The position numbers and the translations under genes are program-made. The notes under the pieces were generated by a model. It was not told where the DNA came from and ran no database searches. It saw nothing but the letters and a program-made list of their open reading frames with translations. From the NCBI GenBank assembly GCA_016710465.1, contig JADJVS010000014.1, positions 558,001 through 622,000 on the forward strand: 64,000 nucleotides of DNA, read 5' to 3'. Below are positions 49,026 through 58,793 of the stretch, piece by piece (position 1 is the stretch's first letter; each line of letters opens with the position of its first letter). Source of the stretch: Sulfuritalea sp. (GTDB lineage Bacteria; Pseudomonadota; Gammaproteobacteria; Burkholderiales; Rhodocyclaceae).

Positions 49026-50321
49026 ATGCCGCTGCTGCCTCCCCTTGCCGAAACACTGCGCGCCGCCGGCGGGCTGGTCGCCTCCGTCATCGAGGGACGC
49101 AATTTCGACACCGTGCTGGCGCGCGCCGGGCTGACGGGCCACGTTCGCGCCGCATCCATGGATCTTGCCTATGGCACCTTGCGCGCCTTCGGCCGCGGCG
49201 ACTTCCTGCTTGCCCGGCTGCTCGAACGTCCGCTGGCCGAGGCCGCGCCGCGCGGATTGCTGCTGGTCGCCCTGGCGCGACTGGAAGCGCGGCCCGGGGA
49301 CGCGCATACCACGGTGAATCAGGCGGTGATCGCGGCAGCCAGCATCGGCAAGGGCCGCTACAAGGGACTGGTGAATGGCGTGTTGCGCAACTTCCTGCGG
49401 CGCCGCGAGGAACTGCTGGCGCTGGCCGAGGCCGACGAGGTTGCGCATTGGCGGCATCCGGCCTGGTGGATCGCGCAACTGCGCCGGGATCATCCGGCGC
49501 ACTGGCAGGACCTGCTCGCCGCGGGCAACAGCCATCCGCCGATGTGTCTGCGCGCCAACCGGCGCAAATACGAGTCGATTCGGGATGCCAGCCCGGCGCA
49601 ACTGCTGCTCGCCCAGCTTGCGGCCGCCGGCATCGCGGCGCGCGCGCTCGACGAAACCGCCGTGCTGCTGGAAAAGCCGCTGCCGCTGGATCGCATCAGC
49701 GGCTTCGCCTCGGGGCTCTGTTCCGTGCAGGATTCTGGCGCCCAGGCGGCGGCCCGCCTGCTCGACGCGCGCGACGGCATGCGCGTGCTCGACGCCTGCG
49801 CCGCGCCCGGCGGCAAGGCGGCACACCTGCTGGAGCGCGCCGACATCGAGCTGACCGCTCTTGACGCCGATGTCGCACGCGTGGCGCGCATCACCGAAAA
49901 CCTGCAGCGGCTGGGGCTTGCGGCGACGGTTAAGGTGGCCGATGCGCGCGATCCCGACGCCTGGTGGGATGGGCGTCCGTTCGACCGGATACTCGCTGAT
50001 GTGCCGTGCTCGGCGTCCGGCGTGGTGCGCCGCCATCCGGATGCAAAATGGCTGCGGCGCGAAAGCGATATTGCCGGCTTCGTCGCCACCCAGAAAAGTA
50101 TCATCGACGCGCTGTGGCGAACTCTGGCCCCCGGTGGCACAATGCTGTACGCAACCTGCTCGGTGTTCGCGGCCGAAAACAGAATCCAGGTGGAAGGCTT
50201 TCTTGGCCGCCACCCCGATGCCCGGCTCGCGCCGGGCGGCCGTTCGAGCCCCGGCGACGCCTACCAGATACCCGATGCCGAACATGACGGCTTTTTTTAC
50301 GCGCTGCTGCAAAAGGCTTGA
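49026..50321 (+). CDS. rsmB: 16S rRNA (cytosine967-C5)-methyltransferase
   Basis: 431 residues. NusB-like N-terminal RNA-binding region; DACAAPGGKAAHLL is SAM motif I; DVPCSASGV (Pro-Cys) and YATCSV (Thr-Cys) carry the two catalytic cysteines. Methylates C967 of 16S rRNA. Its last 38 bases overlap the DUF4390 gene. Confidence 0.95.
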   Translation: MPLLPPLAETLRAAGGLVASVIEGRNFDTVLARAGLTGHVRAASMDLAYGTLRAFGRGDFLLARLLERPLAEAAPRGLLLVALARLEARPGDAHTTVNQAVIAAASIGKGRYKGLVNGVLRNFLRRREELLALAEADEVAHWRHPAWWIAQLRRDHPAHWQDLLAAGNSHPPMCLRANRRKYESIRDASPAQLLLAQLAAAGIAARALDETAVLLEKPLPLDRISGFASGLCSVQDSGAQAAARLLDARDGMRVLDACAAPGGKAAHLLERADIELTALDADVARVARITENLQRLGLAATVKVADARDPDAWWDGRPFDRILADVPCSASGVVRRHPDAKWLRRESDIAGFVATQKSIIDALWRTLAPGGTMLYATCSVFAAENRIQVEGFLGRHPDARLAPGGRSSPGDAYQIPDAEHDGFFYALLQKA

Positions 50322-50880
50322 GCGTGGTTTGGCCCGGCTGCTGCCGGGCCTGTTTCTGCTTGGCGCGGCCATCGTCCATGCCGGAAGCATCGAGCCGACG
50401 CGGGCGGCCCTGAATCCCGGCGACGACGGTCATACGCTTTCCGCGGAATTCGCGGTTGATCTCGGCGGCCGACTGGAAGAAGCCGTGGCGCGCGGCGTGC
50501 CACTCTACTTCAACCTCGAGTTCGTCCTTGAGCGCAACCGCAAGTACTGGGTGCGGGAACACATCGTTTCGCGCAGCCTGAGTTACCGCCTTTCCTACAG
50601 CAACCTGACCCGCCAATACCGACTGAACACGGGCAGCCTGCACCAGAACTTCGGCAGCCTGGCGGAAGCCCTGCGCGTGGTTGGACGCGTCTCGGCCCTG
50701 CCGGTGGTGGACAAGGATGCGCTGAAGAGCGGCGAAAGCTACGAGGCGGCGGTGCGTCTGGCGCTTGACCGCAGCCAGTTGCCAAAGCCCTTCCAGGTCG
50801 ATGCCATCACCGACAAGGGCCTGCAGGTCGAGGCCAAGGTCCTGCGCTGGCAATTCACCGTCCCGGTGGCGGCGCAATGA
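50284..50880 (+). CDS. DUF4390 domain protein
   Basis: 198 residues with a hydrophobic N-terminal segment (LLPGLFLLGAAIVHAGS) and a beta-rich domain: YFNLEFVLERNRKYWVREHIVSRSLSYRLSYSNLTRQYRL. Found directly before ntrY in many betaproteobacteria, suggesting a periplasmic accessory to the sensor kinase. Its stop overlaps ntrY (ATGA). Confidence 0.9.
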   Translation: MTAFFTRCCKRLERGLARLLPGLFLLGAAIVHAGSIEPTRAALNPGDDGHTLSAEFAVDLGGRLEEAVARGVPLYFNLEFVLERNRKYWVREHIVSRSLSYRLSYSNLTRQYRLNTGSLHQNFGSLAEALRVVGRVSALPVVDKDALKSGESYEAAVRLALDRSQLPKPFQVDAITDKGLQVEAKVLRWQFTVPVAAQ

Positions 50881-53072
50881 GGGTCGCGTTGACGGTCGTC
50901 GTCGCGCTGGGCGCAATCCTGCTGTTTCTGCTGGCCTCGGCCTCGGCCAATACCGCCTTGTTTGCGCAGAATTACCCCTGGTTGCTGGCGATCAACGGCA
51001 TTGCCGCCGCCGCCCTGCTGGTGCTCGTCGCCTTGCAACTGCGGCGCCTGCGGCGGGATTTTCGCGCCGGCGTTTTCGGTTCGCGCCTCAAGTCACGCCT
51101 GCTGCTGATGCTTTCGCTCATGGCGGTGCTGCCCGGTGCGCTGGTCTATGGCGTGTCCATGCAGTTCGCGGTGAAGAGCATCGATTCCTGGTTCGATGTC
51201 CGGGTCGATGCCGCGCTGGAAGGCGGCCTCAATCTTGGGCGCAGCGTGCTCGACACGCTGCAGTCCGATCTGCTGGCCAAGGCGCGTGGCGCGGCACTGG
51301 ACCTCGGCGACGGCGGCCTCGTCGGTCCGGGGCGACTGAATCGGGTGCGCGAGCAGGCCGGCGCCCAAACCGCGACCTTGATCACGCTGTCTGGCCAGGT
51401 GCTCTCCAGCAGCTCGGCCGAACTTGGCGCGCTGCTGCCGCCGATTCCGCCACCGAGCCAGTTGCGGCAGGCGCGCAACAGCCGCGGCATCGCCATGACG
51501 GGCGATGCCGTCGACGGCGGACTGATGGTACGCGCCCTGGTTCCCGTGGCCGGCGGCGGACTCACCGCGGACCCCAGCATCCTGCAACTGACATTGATGG
51601 TGCCGACGTCCATCATCCGCAGCGCCGAGAGCGTGGAAACGGCGCACCGCGATTACCAGGAACTGCAGCTTGGTCGCGGCGGACTCAAGCAGATCTATAC
51701 CCTGACGCTGACCCTGGCCCTGCTGCTGGCACTGTTTGCCGCCATCGCGCTGGCATTTCTGCTCGCCGAGCGTCTGGCGCGGCCGCTGTTGATCCTGGCC
51801 GAAGGCACGCAGGCCGTTGCCGCCGGAGACTTTACCCCGCGCGCCACGGTCGAGGCCTCCGATGAACTCGGGGTACTCACCCACTCCTTCAACAGCATGA
51901 CCCACCAGTTGAGCGAAGCCCGCGCACAGGCCGACCACCATCGCGCCGAGACCGAGGCGGCACAGGCCTATCTCGAATCGGTATTGGCCAACCTGTCAGC
52001 CGGCGTCCTGGCTTTTGACCTGCGCTTTCGCCTGCGCGCCGCCAACCGGGGCGCCCTGGCCATTCTTGGCGACGACCTGACCGGCTTCGAGCAGACGCGG
52101 CTGCAGGATTGGCCACGCCACGAGACATTGGCCGGCGCCATCCTCGAAGGCTTTGCCCGTCGCGGCGACGAATGGCAGGAGCAGCTCGAGCTGGCGCGTC
52201 CGGATGGCATCGCCCAGGCCCTGCTGGTGCGCGGCACCGCCTTGCCGACCAGCGGCGGCGGCGGCTACGTGGTGGTGTTCGACGACATCACGCGCCTGAT
52301 CGCGGCACAGCGCTCCGCCGCCTGGGGCGAAGTTGCGCAGCGCCTGGCGCATGAAATCAAGAACCCCCTGACGCCGATCCAGCTTTCCGCCGAGCGTCTG
52401 CAGATCAAGCTCGCCGACCAGCTTTCGGGTGCTTCGCGCGAACTGCTTGATCGCGCCACGCAGACCATTGTCAATCAGGTCGAGGCCATGAAGAACATGG
52501 TGAACGACTTCCGCGACTACGCACGCACGCCCTTGCCCCAGTTGGCGGCGGTCGATTTGGCGGCGCTGCTTGGCGACGTGCTCGACCTCTACCACCAGTC
52601 GCGGGCGACGATCAGCGTGACGACGGATTCCGCGCTGCCGCCGGTGCTGGCCGACGCCAACCAGTTGCGGCAGGTGCTGCACAATGTCCTGACCAATGCC
52701 CAGGACGCACTGGGCGAGAACGCCGATCCCAGGATTGCGATCTCCGTCGCCCGTGACGCGGGACGATTGCGCCTGACGGTGCGCGACAATGGTCCGGGGT
52801 TTCCGCCGCAGATTCTTTCGCGCGCCTTCGAGCCCTATGTCACGACCAAGGCCAAGGGTACCGGCCTGGGCCTGGCGATCGTCAAGAAGATCGTCGACGA
52901 TCACGGCGGGGAGATCCGCCTCGCCAGCGAGGGTGGCGGCGAGGTCAGGATCTGGCTGCCGCTGGCGGATCCGAACGCGATGTCGGCGGAACGGGAAGAG
53001 AAGTCCGTCGCGGGGACCGGGCATGGGGACATGTCCGCCGTGGCCGCGGCAGCGGTACAAAAGGGAGCTTAG
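50877..53072 (+). CDS. NtrY-like sensor histidine kinase
   Basis: 731 residues. Four N-terminal membrane helices (about 5-25, 35-55, 75-95, 280-305) surround a periplasmic domain; then a HAMP segment, PAS-like domain, HisKA with phospho-acceptor His492 (RLAHEIKNPLTPIQLS) and HATPase (NVLTNAQDAL, DNGPGFP, GTGLGLAIVKKIV). Autophosphorylates and passes phosphate to the adjacent response regulator. Linked in betaproteobacteria to respiration and envelope stress. Confidence 0.93.
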   Translation: MRVALTVVVALGAILLFLLASASANTALFAQNYPWLLAINGIAAAALLVLVALQLRRLRRDFRAGVFGSRLKSRLLLMLSLMAVLPGALVYGVSMQFAVKSIDSWFDVRVDAALEGGLNLGRSVLDTLQSDLLAKARGAALDLGDGGLVGPGRLNRVREQAGAQTATLITLSGQVLSSSSAELGALLPPIPPPSQLRQARNSRGIAMTGDAVDGGLMVRALVPVAGGGLTADPSILQLTLMVPTSIIRSAESVETAHRDYQELQLGRGGLKQIYTLTLTLALLLALFAAIALAFLLAERLARPLLILAEGTQAVAAGDFTPRATVEASDELGVLTHSFNSMTHQLSEARAQADHHRAETEAAQAYLESVLANLSAGVLAFDLRFRLRAANRGALAILGDDLTGFEQTRLQDWPRHETLAGAILEGFARRGDEWQEQLELARPDGIAQALLVRGTALPTSGGGGYVVVFDDITRLIAAQRSAAWGEVAQRLAHEIKNPLTPIQLSAERLQIKLADQLSGASRELLDRATQTIVNQVEAMKNMVNDFRDYARTPLPQLAAVDLAALLGDVLDLYHQSRATISVTTDSALPPVLADANQLRQVLHNVLTNAQDALGENADPRIAISVARDAGRLRLTVRDNGPGFPPQILSRAFEPYVTTKAKGTGLGLAIVKKIVDDHGGEIRLASEGGGEVRIWLPLADPNAMSAEREEKSVAGTGHGDMSAVAAAAVQKGA

Positions 53073-53077
53073 GTAAC

Positions 53078-54313
53078 ATGCCGAAGATACTGGTGGTCGA
53101 TGACGAAGTCGGGATACGCGAGCTGCTGTCGGAAATCCTGCGCGACGAGGGGCATGACGTGCAGTTGGCGGAGAACGCGGCCGAAGCGCGCATCGCCCGC
53201 GATGGCGGGCGTCCCGACCTGGTCCTGCTGGACATCTGGATGCCCGATACCGATGGCATCACCTTGCTGAAGGAGTGGGGCGCCAGCGGCCAGCTCAACA
53301 TGCCGGTGGTGATGATGTCGGGCCATGCCACCATCGATACGGCGGTCGAGGCGACGCGGATCGGCGCCCTCGACTTCCTGGAGAAGCCGATCGGCATGCA
53401 AAAGCTGCTGGCGGCCGTGAAGAAGGCAATCGAGCGGGGCGCCCGCCATGCCGGCGGCGGCCTTTCCCTGGGCGCGTTTGCGCGGCCCGGTCCCTTGCGC
53501 GACCTGAAGCGCCGCCTCGACCAGATCCTGGCAAAAAGCCCGCTGTTGCTGCTGCGCGCAGCCCCCGGAGGCATCGTTGAATTGGTGGCGCGCACGGCGC
53601 AGGTGCCGGGCAAGCCCTGGATCGACCTGGCCCATGATTCGAATCCGCTGAGCACCGACGTCCTGCAACGCGCGTCCGGCGGCGTGCTCTGGTGCGAGGA
53701 ACTGGCGCGCCTGTCACGCCTGCAGCAGAAGAACCTGCTGTTTGCCGCCGAGCGGCTCGATCGCTACAACCTGCGGCTGGTGGCGGCGACGACCCACAGC
53801 AGCGCCGAACTGCAAGCCATGGGCTGGGACGAGAACGGCCTGCCGCGCCTGTTTGAAACCGGACTGGGCGTGCCCAGCCTGGCCGAGCTGAAGGACGAGG
53901 TCCCGGACATTGCCGCGCACCTGCTGACGCAGTTGATGGAGAGCGACGAAATTCAGTTGCGGCGTTTTTCCAGCGCGGCGCTCAACGCCTTGCGGCAGCA
54001 CGCCTGGGAGGGCGGCTATGCCGAGCTCAAGGCGGCGGTCAAGTCGTTGGCGCTGGCCAGCCTGGGCGAGGAGATCGGCGAGGAGGAAACCCTGCAGTTG
54101 CTGGCGCCGGCCGGCGAACCCTCGCTGGTGCCGGCGGGTCTGGCGCCGGAGGTGATCGAGCTGCCGCTGCGCGAGGCGCGCGAGGCCTTCGAGCGCATGT
54201 ATTTCGAATACCACCTGGCCAAGGATGGCGGCAACATGACGCGGCTGGCCGAGAAGACCGGGTTGGAACGGACCCACCTGTATCGCAAACTCAAGGACCT
54301 GGGGCTCAGATAA
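53078..54313 (+). CDS. NtrX-like response regulator with degenerate AAA domain
   Basis: 411 residues. Receiver domain with Asp8, Asp9, phospho-acceptor Asp52 (LLDIWMPDTDG) and conserved Lys in FLEKPI. The central domain resembles a sigma54 AAA activator but lacks Walker A (LLRAAPGGIVELVA replaces G-x4-GKE), its Walker B reads LWCEEL, and no GAFTGA loop is present. The C-terminal Fis-type helix-turn-helix is intact (NMTRLAEKTGLERTHLYRKLKDLGL). It probably regulates without ATPase or sigma54. Confidence 0.9.
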   Translation: MPKILVVDDEVGIRELLSEILRDEGHDVQLAENAAEARIARDGGRPDLVLLDIWMPDTDGITLLKEWGASGQLNMPVVMMSGHATIDTAVEATRIGALDFLEKPIGMQKLLAAVKKAIERGARHAGGGLSLGAFARPGPLRDLKRRLDQILAKSPLLLLRAAPGGIVELVARTAQVPGKPWIDLAHDSNPLSTDVLQRASGGVLWCEELARLSRLQQKNLLFAAERLDRYNLRLVAATTHSSAELQAMGWDENGLPRLFETGLGVPSLAELKDEVPDIAAHLLTQLMESDEIQLRRFSSAALNALRQHAWEGGYAELKAAVKSLALASLGEEIGEEETLQLLAPAGEPSLVPAGLAPEVIELPLREAREAFERMYFEYHLAKDGGNMTRLAEKTGLERTHLYRKLKDLGLR

Positions 54314-55743
54314 TGCGCATTGTCATACTCGGCGCCGGTCAGGTTGGCGCCTCCGTGGCCGAGGCTCTTGCCTCGGAGGCCAACGACATCACCATCGTGG
54401 ACCAGAGTCGCGAGGCGATCGGCGACATTGCCGACCGCCTCGACGTGCGCACCCTGGTCGGCAATGGAGCCCTGCCTTCGGTGCTCAAGAACGCCGGTCT
54501 CGACGAAGCCGACATGCTGGTGGCGGTGACCCAGTCCGACGCCATCAATCTGGTGGCCTGCAAGATCGCCCGCCGCGTGTTCAATGTCACGACGCGCGTG
54601 GCGCGCCTGCGTTCGTCCGACTATCTCGATGACCGGACCCTGCTCGACGACGATCATTTCGCCGTCTCCCACGCCATTTGTCCCGAGCAGGAAATCACCG
54701 ACTACATCGTCCGCCTGATCGAGTTCCCCGAGGCCCTGCAGGTTCTGGAGTTCGCCGACGGGCGGGTTACGCTGGTCTGCGTGCGCGCTTACGACGGCGG
54801 CTTGCTGGTGGGCAAGCCGATCAAGACCATGCGCGAGCACCTGCCGTCCAGCGTCGATGCACGCATCGCCGCCATTTTCCGCGAACACCAGCCGGTCGAA
54901 CCCGAGGGCAATACCGTGATCGAAGGCGGCGACGAGGTTTTCGTGCTCGCCGCCACCGAGTACATCCGCCCCCTGATGCGGGAGCTCCGGCGCATGCTGA
55001 AGCCGGTGAAGCGGGTGATGATCGCCGGCGGCGGCAACATCGGTGCCCGCGTGGCCCTGGCCCTGGAGGCGGATCACGAAGTCAAGGTCATCGAGCGCGA
55101 CCTGGCGCGCGCGGAGCATGTCGCCGCCAGGCTGCAGCAGACGCTGGTTCTGCAAGGCGAGGGCACCGACGAGAACATGCTGGCGCGGGAAAACATCGAC
55201 GAGATGGACATGTTCCTCGCCCTGACCAATGATGACGAGGACAACATCATGGCCGCCTCGCTGGCCAAGCGCTTGGGCTGCAAGCGGGTTCTGGCGCTGA
55301 TCAACCGCCGCGCCTACGCCGACATGGTGCAGGGCGGCCCGATCGACATCGGCCTTTCCCCGGCGCAGGTCTCGATCGGTTCGCTGCTTACTTTCTGCCG
55401 CCGCGGCGACGTGGCGCGGGTGCACAGCCTGCGCCGCGGCGCCGCCGAAGCCCTCGAGCTCGTGGCCCATGGCGATCGCAACAGCAGCAAGGTGGTCGGC
55501 CGTCGCATCGAGGAACTGCCGGTGATCAAGGGGGCGCACATCGGCGCCATCGTGCGCGACACGGGGGACTTGGCCGTGGTGCGGAAGGAAGGCTTCCTGA
55601 TCGACGAAAAGCGCGCGACGGTGATCATTCCCCACCACGACACGGTGATCGAGGAGAACGACCACGTTGTGGTCTTCTGCACCCGCAAGCGCGTGGTGGC
55701 GCAGGTCGAGAAGCTGTTCCAGGTCGGTTTCCAGTTCCTTTGA
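54313..55743 (+). CDS. trkA: Trk potassium uptake protein TrkA
   Basis: 476 residues, cytoplasmic NAD-binding regulator of the Trk K+ channel. Two TrkA_N Rossmann modules start with VILGAGQVGASVAEAL and VMIAGGGNIGARVALAL, each followed by a TrkA_C domain. The ATG overlaps the regulator stop by one base (TAATG). Confidence 0.95.
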   Translation: MRIVILGAGQVGASVAEALASEANDITIVDQSREAIGDIADRLDVRTLVGNGALPSVLKNAGLDEADMLVAVTQSDAINLVACKIARRVFNVTTRVARLRSSDYLDDRTLLDDDHFAVSHAICPEQEITDYIVRLIEFPEALQVLEFADGRVTLVCVRAYDGGLLVGKPIKTMREHLPSSVDARIAAIFREHQPVEPEGNTVIEGGDEVFVLAATEYIRPLMRELRRMLKPVKRVMIAGGGNIGARVALALEADHEVKVIERDLARAEHVAARLQQTLVLQGEGTDENMLARENIDEMDMFLALTNDDEDNIMAASLAKRLGCKRVLALINRRAYADMVQGGPIDIGLSPAQVSIGSLLTFCRRGDVARVHSLRRGAAEALELVAHGDRNSSKVVGRRIEELPVIKGAHIGAIVRDTGDLAVVRKEGFLIDEKRATVIIPHHDTVIEENDHVVVFCTRKRVVAQVEKLFQVGFQFL

Positions 55744-55750
55744 GCCAGGC

Positions 55751-57205
55751 ATGAAACCCTACTACCCCGTCGTGCGGGTCTTCGGCGTGCTGCTGGCGGG
55801 TTTTGCGCTGACCATGCTGGTGCCATGGTGCTATTCCTATCTGAGCGAGGACGGCGCCCAGTCGGCCTACGATGAAGCCCTGCTGGTGACCTTCGGCACC
55901 GGTGTCGGCCTCTGGTGGGCGGCGCGCAAGGAAAAAAGCGAACTGAAGGTCCGCGATGGTTTTCTCATGGTGGTCATGGTCTGGTCGCTGCTGCCGGTGT
56001 TCGCCTGCCTGCCCCTGATATTTCAATTGCATATCTCCTTCACCGACGCCTATTTCGAGGCCATGTCGGGACTCACCACGACCGGGGCGACCGTGCTGTC
56101 GGGGCTGGACAAGCTGCCGCCCTCGATAAACCTCTGGCGCGGGATGCTGGTCTGGCTGGGCGGCATGGGCCTGATCGTGCTGGCCGTCGCCGTGCTGCCC
56201 CTGCTCGGCATCGGTGGCCGGCAGATGTTCAAGGCCGAGACACCCGGGCCGATGAAGGATTCCAACCTGACCCCGCGCATGGCGGAAACCGCCAAGGGCC
56301 TGTGGGTGGTGTACGGAGTCGTCACGGTGCTGTGCATCCTGTCGCTGCGCTGGGCCGGCATGAGCTGGTTCGATGCCGTGATGCATTCGTTCACCACCAT
56401 GGGCCTGGGCGGTTTCTCCAGCCACGACGCCAGCTTCGGTCACTGGGACTCACCCCTGATCGAAGGCATTACCGTGGTCTTCATGTTGATCGCGGGAATG
56501 AATTTCGCCACGCTATTCCTTGCCGTGCGCGGACGCAGCCTGCAGCCCTACCTGCTCGACCCGGAGGCTCGCTACTTCATCGGCGTGACGCTGGCCAGTG
56601 TGTTCGGCATCGCGCTCTACCTGCATTGGCAGGAAACCTACCCCGCCTTCCTCACGGCGCTGCGGCATTCCCTGTTCAACGTGGTGTCGATCGCCACCAC
56701 CACGGGATTCGCCAGCGTCGACTACAACCTGTGGCCGATGTTCGCCCCGTTGTGGATGCTGTTCCTGTGCAGCTTCGCTACCAGCGCCGGGTCGACCGGC
56801 GGCGGCATCAAGATGATGCGTGCGATCATCCTTTACAAGCAGGTCTATCGCGAACTGTTGCGCGCCATGCATCCCAATGCCATCTGGCCGATTCGAGTCG
56901 GCGGCGGGCAGGTGGAACAGAACATCCTTACCGCGGTGCTGGCCTTCGGCTTTGCCTACATGTGCTTTCTCGTCGCCCTGACACTGCTAATGGTGTTCTC
57001 CGGCCTCGATATCCTGACCGCATTTTCCGCCGTGGTGGCGACCGTGAATAACACCGGGCCCGGGCTGAACCAGGTCGGCCCGTCGACCACCTTCGAAGTG
57101 CTGACGGATTTCCAGACCTGGGTCTGCAGCTTCGCGATGTTGCTAGGCCGGCTGGAAATATTCACCCTGCTGGTGGTCCTGACGCCGGCTTTCTGGCGGC
57201 GCTGA
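55751..57205 (+). CDS. trkH: Trk potassium uptake protein TrkH
   Basis: 484 residues, membrane pore with four pseudo-repeats of helix-P-loop-helix. Filter segments: GLTTTGATVL, TTMGLGGFSS, IATTTGFAS and VNNTGPGLNQVGP. The ATG at 55751 lies 7 bases after trkA. Confidence 0.95.
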   Translation: MKPYYPVVRVFGVLLAGFALTMLVPWCYSYLSEDGAQSAYDEALLVTFGTGVGLWWAARKEKSELKVRDGFLMVVMVWSLLPVFACLPLIFQLHISFTDAYFEAMSGLTTTGATVLSGLDKLPPSINLWRGMLVWLGGMGLIVLAVAVLPLLGIGGRQMFKAETPGPMKDSNLTPRMAETAKGLWVVYGVVTVLCILSLRWAGMSWFDAVMHSFTTMGLGGFSSHDASFGHWDSPLIEGITVVFMLIAGMNFATLFLAVRGRSLQPYLLDPEARYFIGVTLASVFGIALYLHWQETYPAFLTALRHSLFNVVSIATTTGFASVDYNLWPMFAPLWMLFLCSFATSAGSTGGGIKMMRAIILYKQVYRELLRAMHPNAIWPIRVGGGQVEQNILTAVLAFGFAYMCFLVALTLLMVFSGLDILTAFSAVVATVNNTGPGLNQVGPSTTFEVLTDFQTWVCSFAMLLGRLEIFTLLVVLTPAFWRR

Positions 57206-57210
57206 TCCCT

Positions 57211-57294
57211 GATATCAGAGGCCAGGAATCAGGAATCAGTAAGGACCTCGCCGCCAAGTCCCGCTAAACTCCGATTCCTGATCCTCGATCCACT
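57211..57294. repeat. Tandem and inverted short repeats between trkH and hemE
   Basis: AGGAATC occurs twice in tandem (57225-57238) and in inverted form (GATTCCTGATCCT near 57272). Such GATTCCTGATTCCTGA elements are small interspersed repeats of related bacteria. Confidence 0.55.
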
Positions 57295-57303
57295 ATCCCC
57301 GCC

Positions 57304-58410
57304 ATGTCGCCGACCGCCCGCCCCAAGAACGACAACTTCCTCCGCGCCCTGCTGAGGCAGCCCGTCGAGTACACCCCGGTCTGGCTTATGCGCCAGGCGG
57401 GCCGCTACCTGCCCGAATACAACGAGACGCGGCGCCGCGCCGGCAGCTTCCTGCAACTGTGCAAGAACCCGCAAATGGCCTGCGAAGTGACCTTGCAACC
57501 GCTGTCGCGCTTCGAGCTCGATGCCGCGATCCTGTTTTCCGACATCCTCACCGTGCCCGATGCGATGGGCCTCGGTCTGTACTTCGCCGAGGGTGAAGGC
57601 CCCAAGTTCGAGCGCCCCTTGCGCGAGGAATGGGCGATCCGCGACCTCACCGCACCGGATCCCAATGTGCACCTGCGCTACGTCATGGATGCCGTGTCCG
57701 AAATTCGCCGTGCCTTGCACGGATCGGTGCCGCTGATCGGTTTTTCCGGCAGCCCGTGGACCCTGGCCTGTTACATGGTGGAGGGCGGCTCCGGCGCGGC
57801 CACCGACTACCGCACGGTCAAGACCATGCTCTACGACCGGCCCGACCTGCTGCACCACATCCTCGATGTCACGACCAGGGCGGTCATCGACTACCTGAAC
57901 GCCCAGATCGCATCCGGCGCCCAGGCTGTGATGATTTTCGACTCCTGGGGCGGCGTGTTGTCCCATGCGGCGTATCGTGAATTTTCCCTGTCCTACATGC
58001 GGCGCATCCTCGCCGGGCTGACGCGGGTCGCCGAAGGCGAGCGCGTGCCCTGCATCGTCTTCACCAAGGGGGGTGGGCAATGGATCGAGTCCATTGCCGA
58101 CACCGGTTGCGATGCGGTGGGGCTGGACTGGACCAGCGATCTTGGCGAAGCGCGTCGCCGCGTCGGTGATCGCGTTGCGCTGCAGGGCAATTTCGATCCG
58201 ATGGGGATGTTCGCCTCACCCGAAAAGCTTGCCGCCGAGGCATGCCGGGTGCTCGACAGCTACGCGGCCGATCCCGCCGAGGCCAGAGCGGCGGGCGGGC
58301 ACGTGTTCAACCTGGGGCATGGAATCTCCCAATTTACGCCACCGGAAAACGTGAAAATTTTGGTTGACACGGTGCACAGCCACAGCCGGCGCGCATCCGC
58401 GCGAGGCTGA
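57304..58410 (+). CDS. hemE: Uroporphyrinogen decarboxylase
   Basis: 368 residues; decarboxylates uroporphyrinogen III to coproporphyrinogen III in heme synthesis. WLMRQAGRYLPEY, ILFSDILTVPDAMG, GFSGSPWTLACYMVEG, FDSWGGVL and QGNFDP, and GHVFNLGHGI are all diagnostic. Full length. Confidence 0.96.
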   Translation: MSPTARPKNDNFLRALLRQPVEYTPVWLMRQAGRYLPEYNETRRRAGSFLQLCKNPQMACEVTLQPLSRFELDAAILFSDILTVPDAMGLGLYFAEGEGPKFERPLREEWAIRDLTAPDPNVHLRYVMDAVSEIRRALHGSVPLIGFSGSPWTLACYMVEGGSGAATDYRTVKTMLYDRPDLLHHILDVTTRAVIDYLNAQIASGAQAVMIFDSWGGVLSHAAYREFSLSYMRRILAGLTRVAEGERVPCIVFTKGGGQWIESIADTGCDAVGLDWTSDLGEARRRVGDRVALQGNFDPMGMFASPEKLAAEACRVLDSYAADPAEARAAGGHVFNLGHGISQFTPPENVKILVDTVHSHSRRASARG

Positions 58411-58793
58411 ATCGCGAAGCCGCGCGGGCCGTGGTTTGCCGCGTGTCGCCTCCGGAAGAAGGCCGTCCCGCAAGGCCTCGCGGGGGGCAAAAATCAGCGT
58501 CCTGGCGTTGACTTATTCACAGAAATCGGATTGCCACCGTAGTTCCCGCAAAAATCGGGGTTCCGGCGGGATGACATTTGTAATCGATTGTTTTTAAATA
58601 AAATAATTTTGCTCAAATATTGCACAGAGATGAAAATCGCTAGGCCCGACGGCAACTTAGGTCCTTGCGCCGATCCTTACCCACAAAGTTATCCACAGAA
58701 TTTGTGGGTAAGCATATTTTTCTTTTGTGCCAGTGGCTTGAGGGAATTTGCCGAGGTTATCTCGAAGTTTGCCGGACAAACACTTGAGCTGAC
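58411..58793. other. AT-rich gap with a DnaA-box cluster between hemE and priA
   Basis: 383 bases without a gene. It has a consensus DnaA box TTATCCACA (58689-58697), TTATTCACA (58513-58521), and TTACCCACA twice in inverted orientation (58677-58685 and 58703-58711 on the other strand). An AT-rich block (58577-58620, TAATCGATTG and runs of A and T) lies between. The inverted boxes form an 11-bp hairpin TTACCCACAAA/TTTGTGGGTAA followed by ATTTTTCTTTT, which could also be a terminator. Confidence 0.7.
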
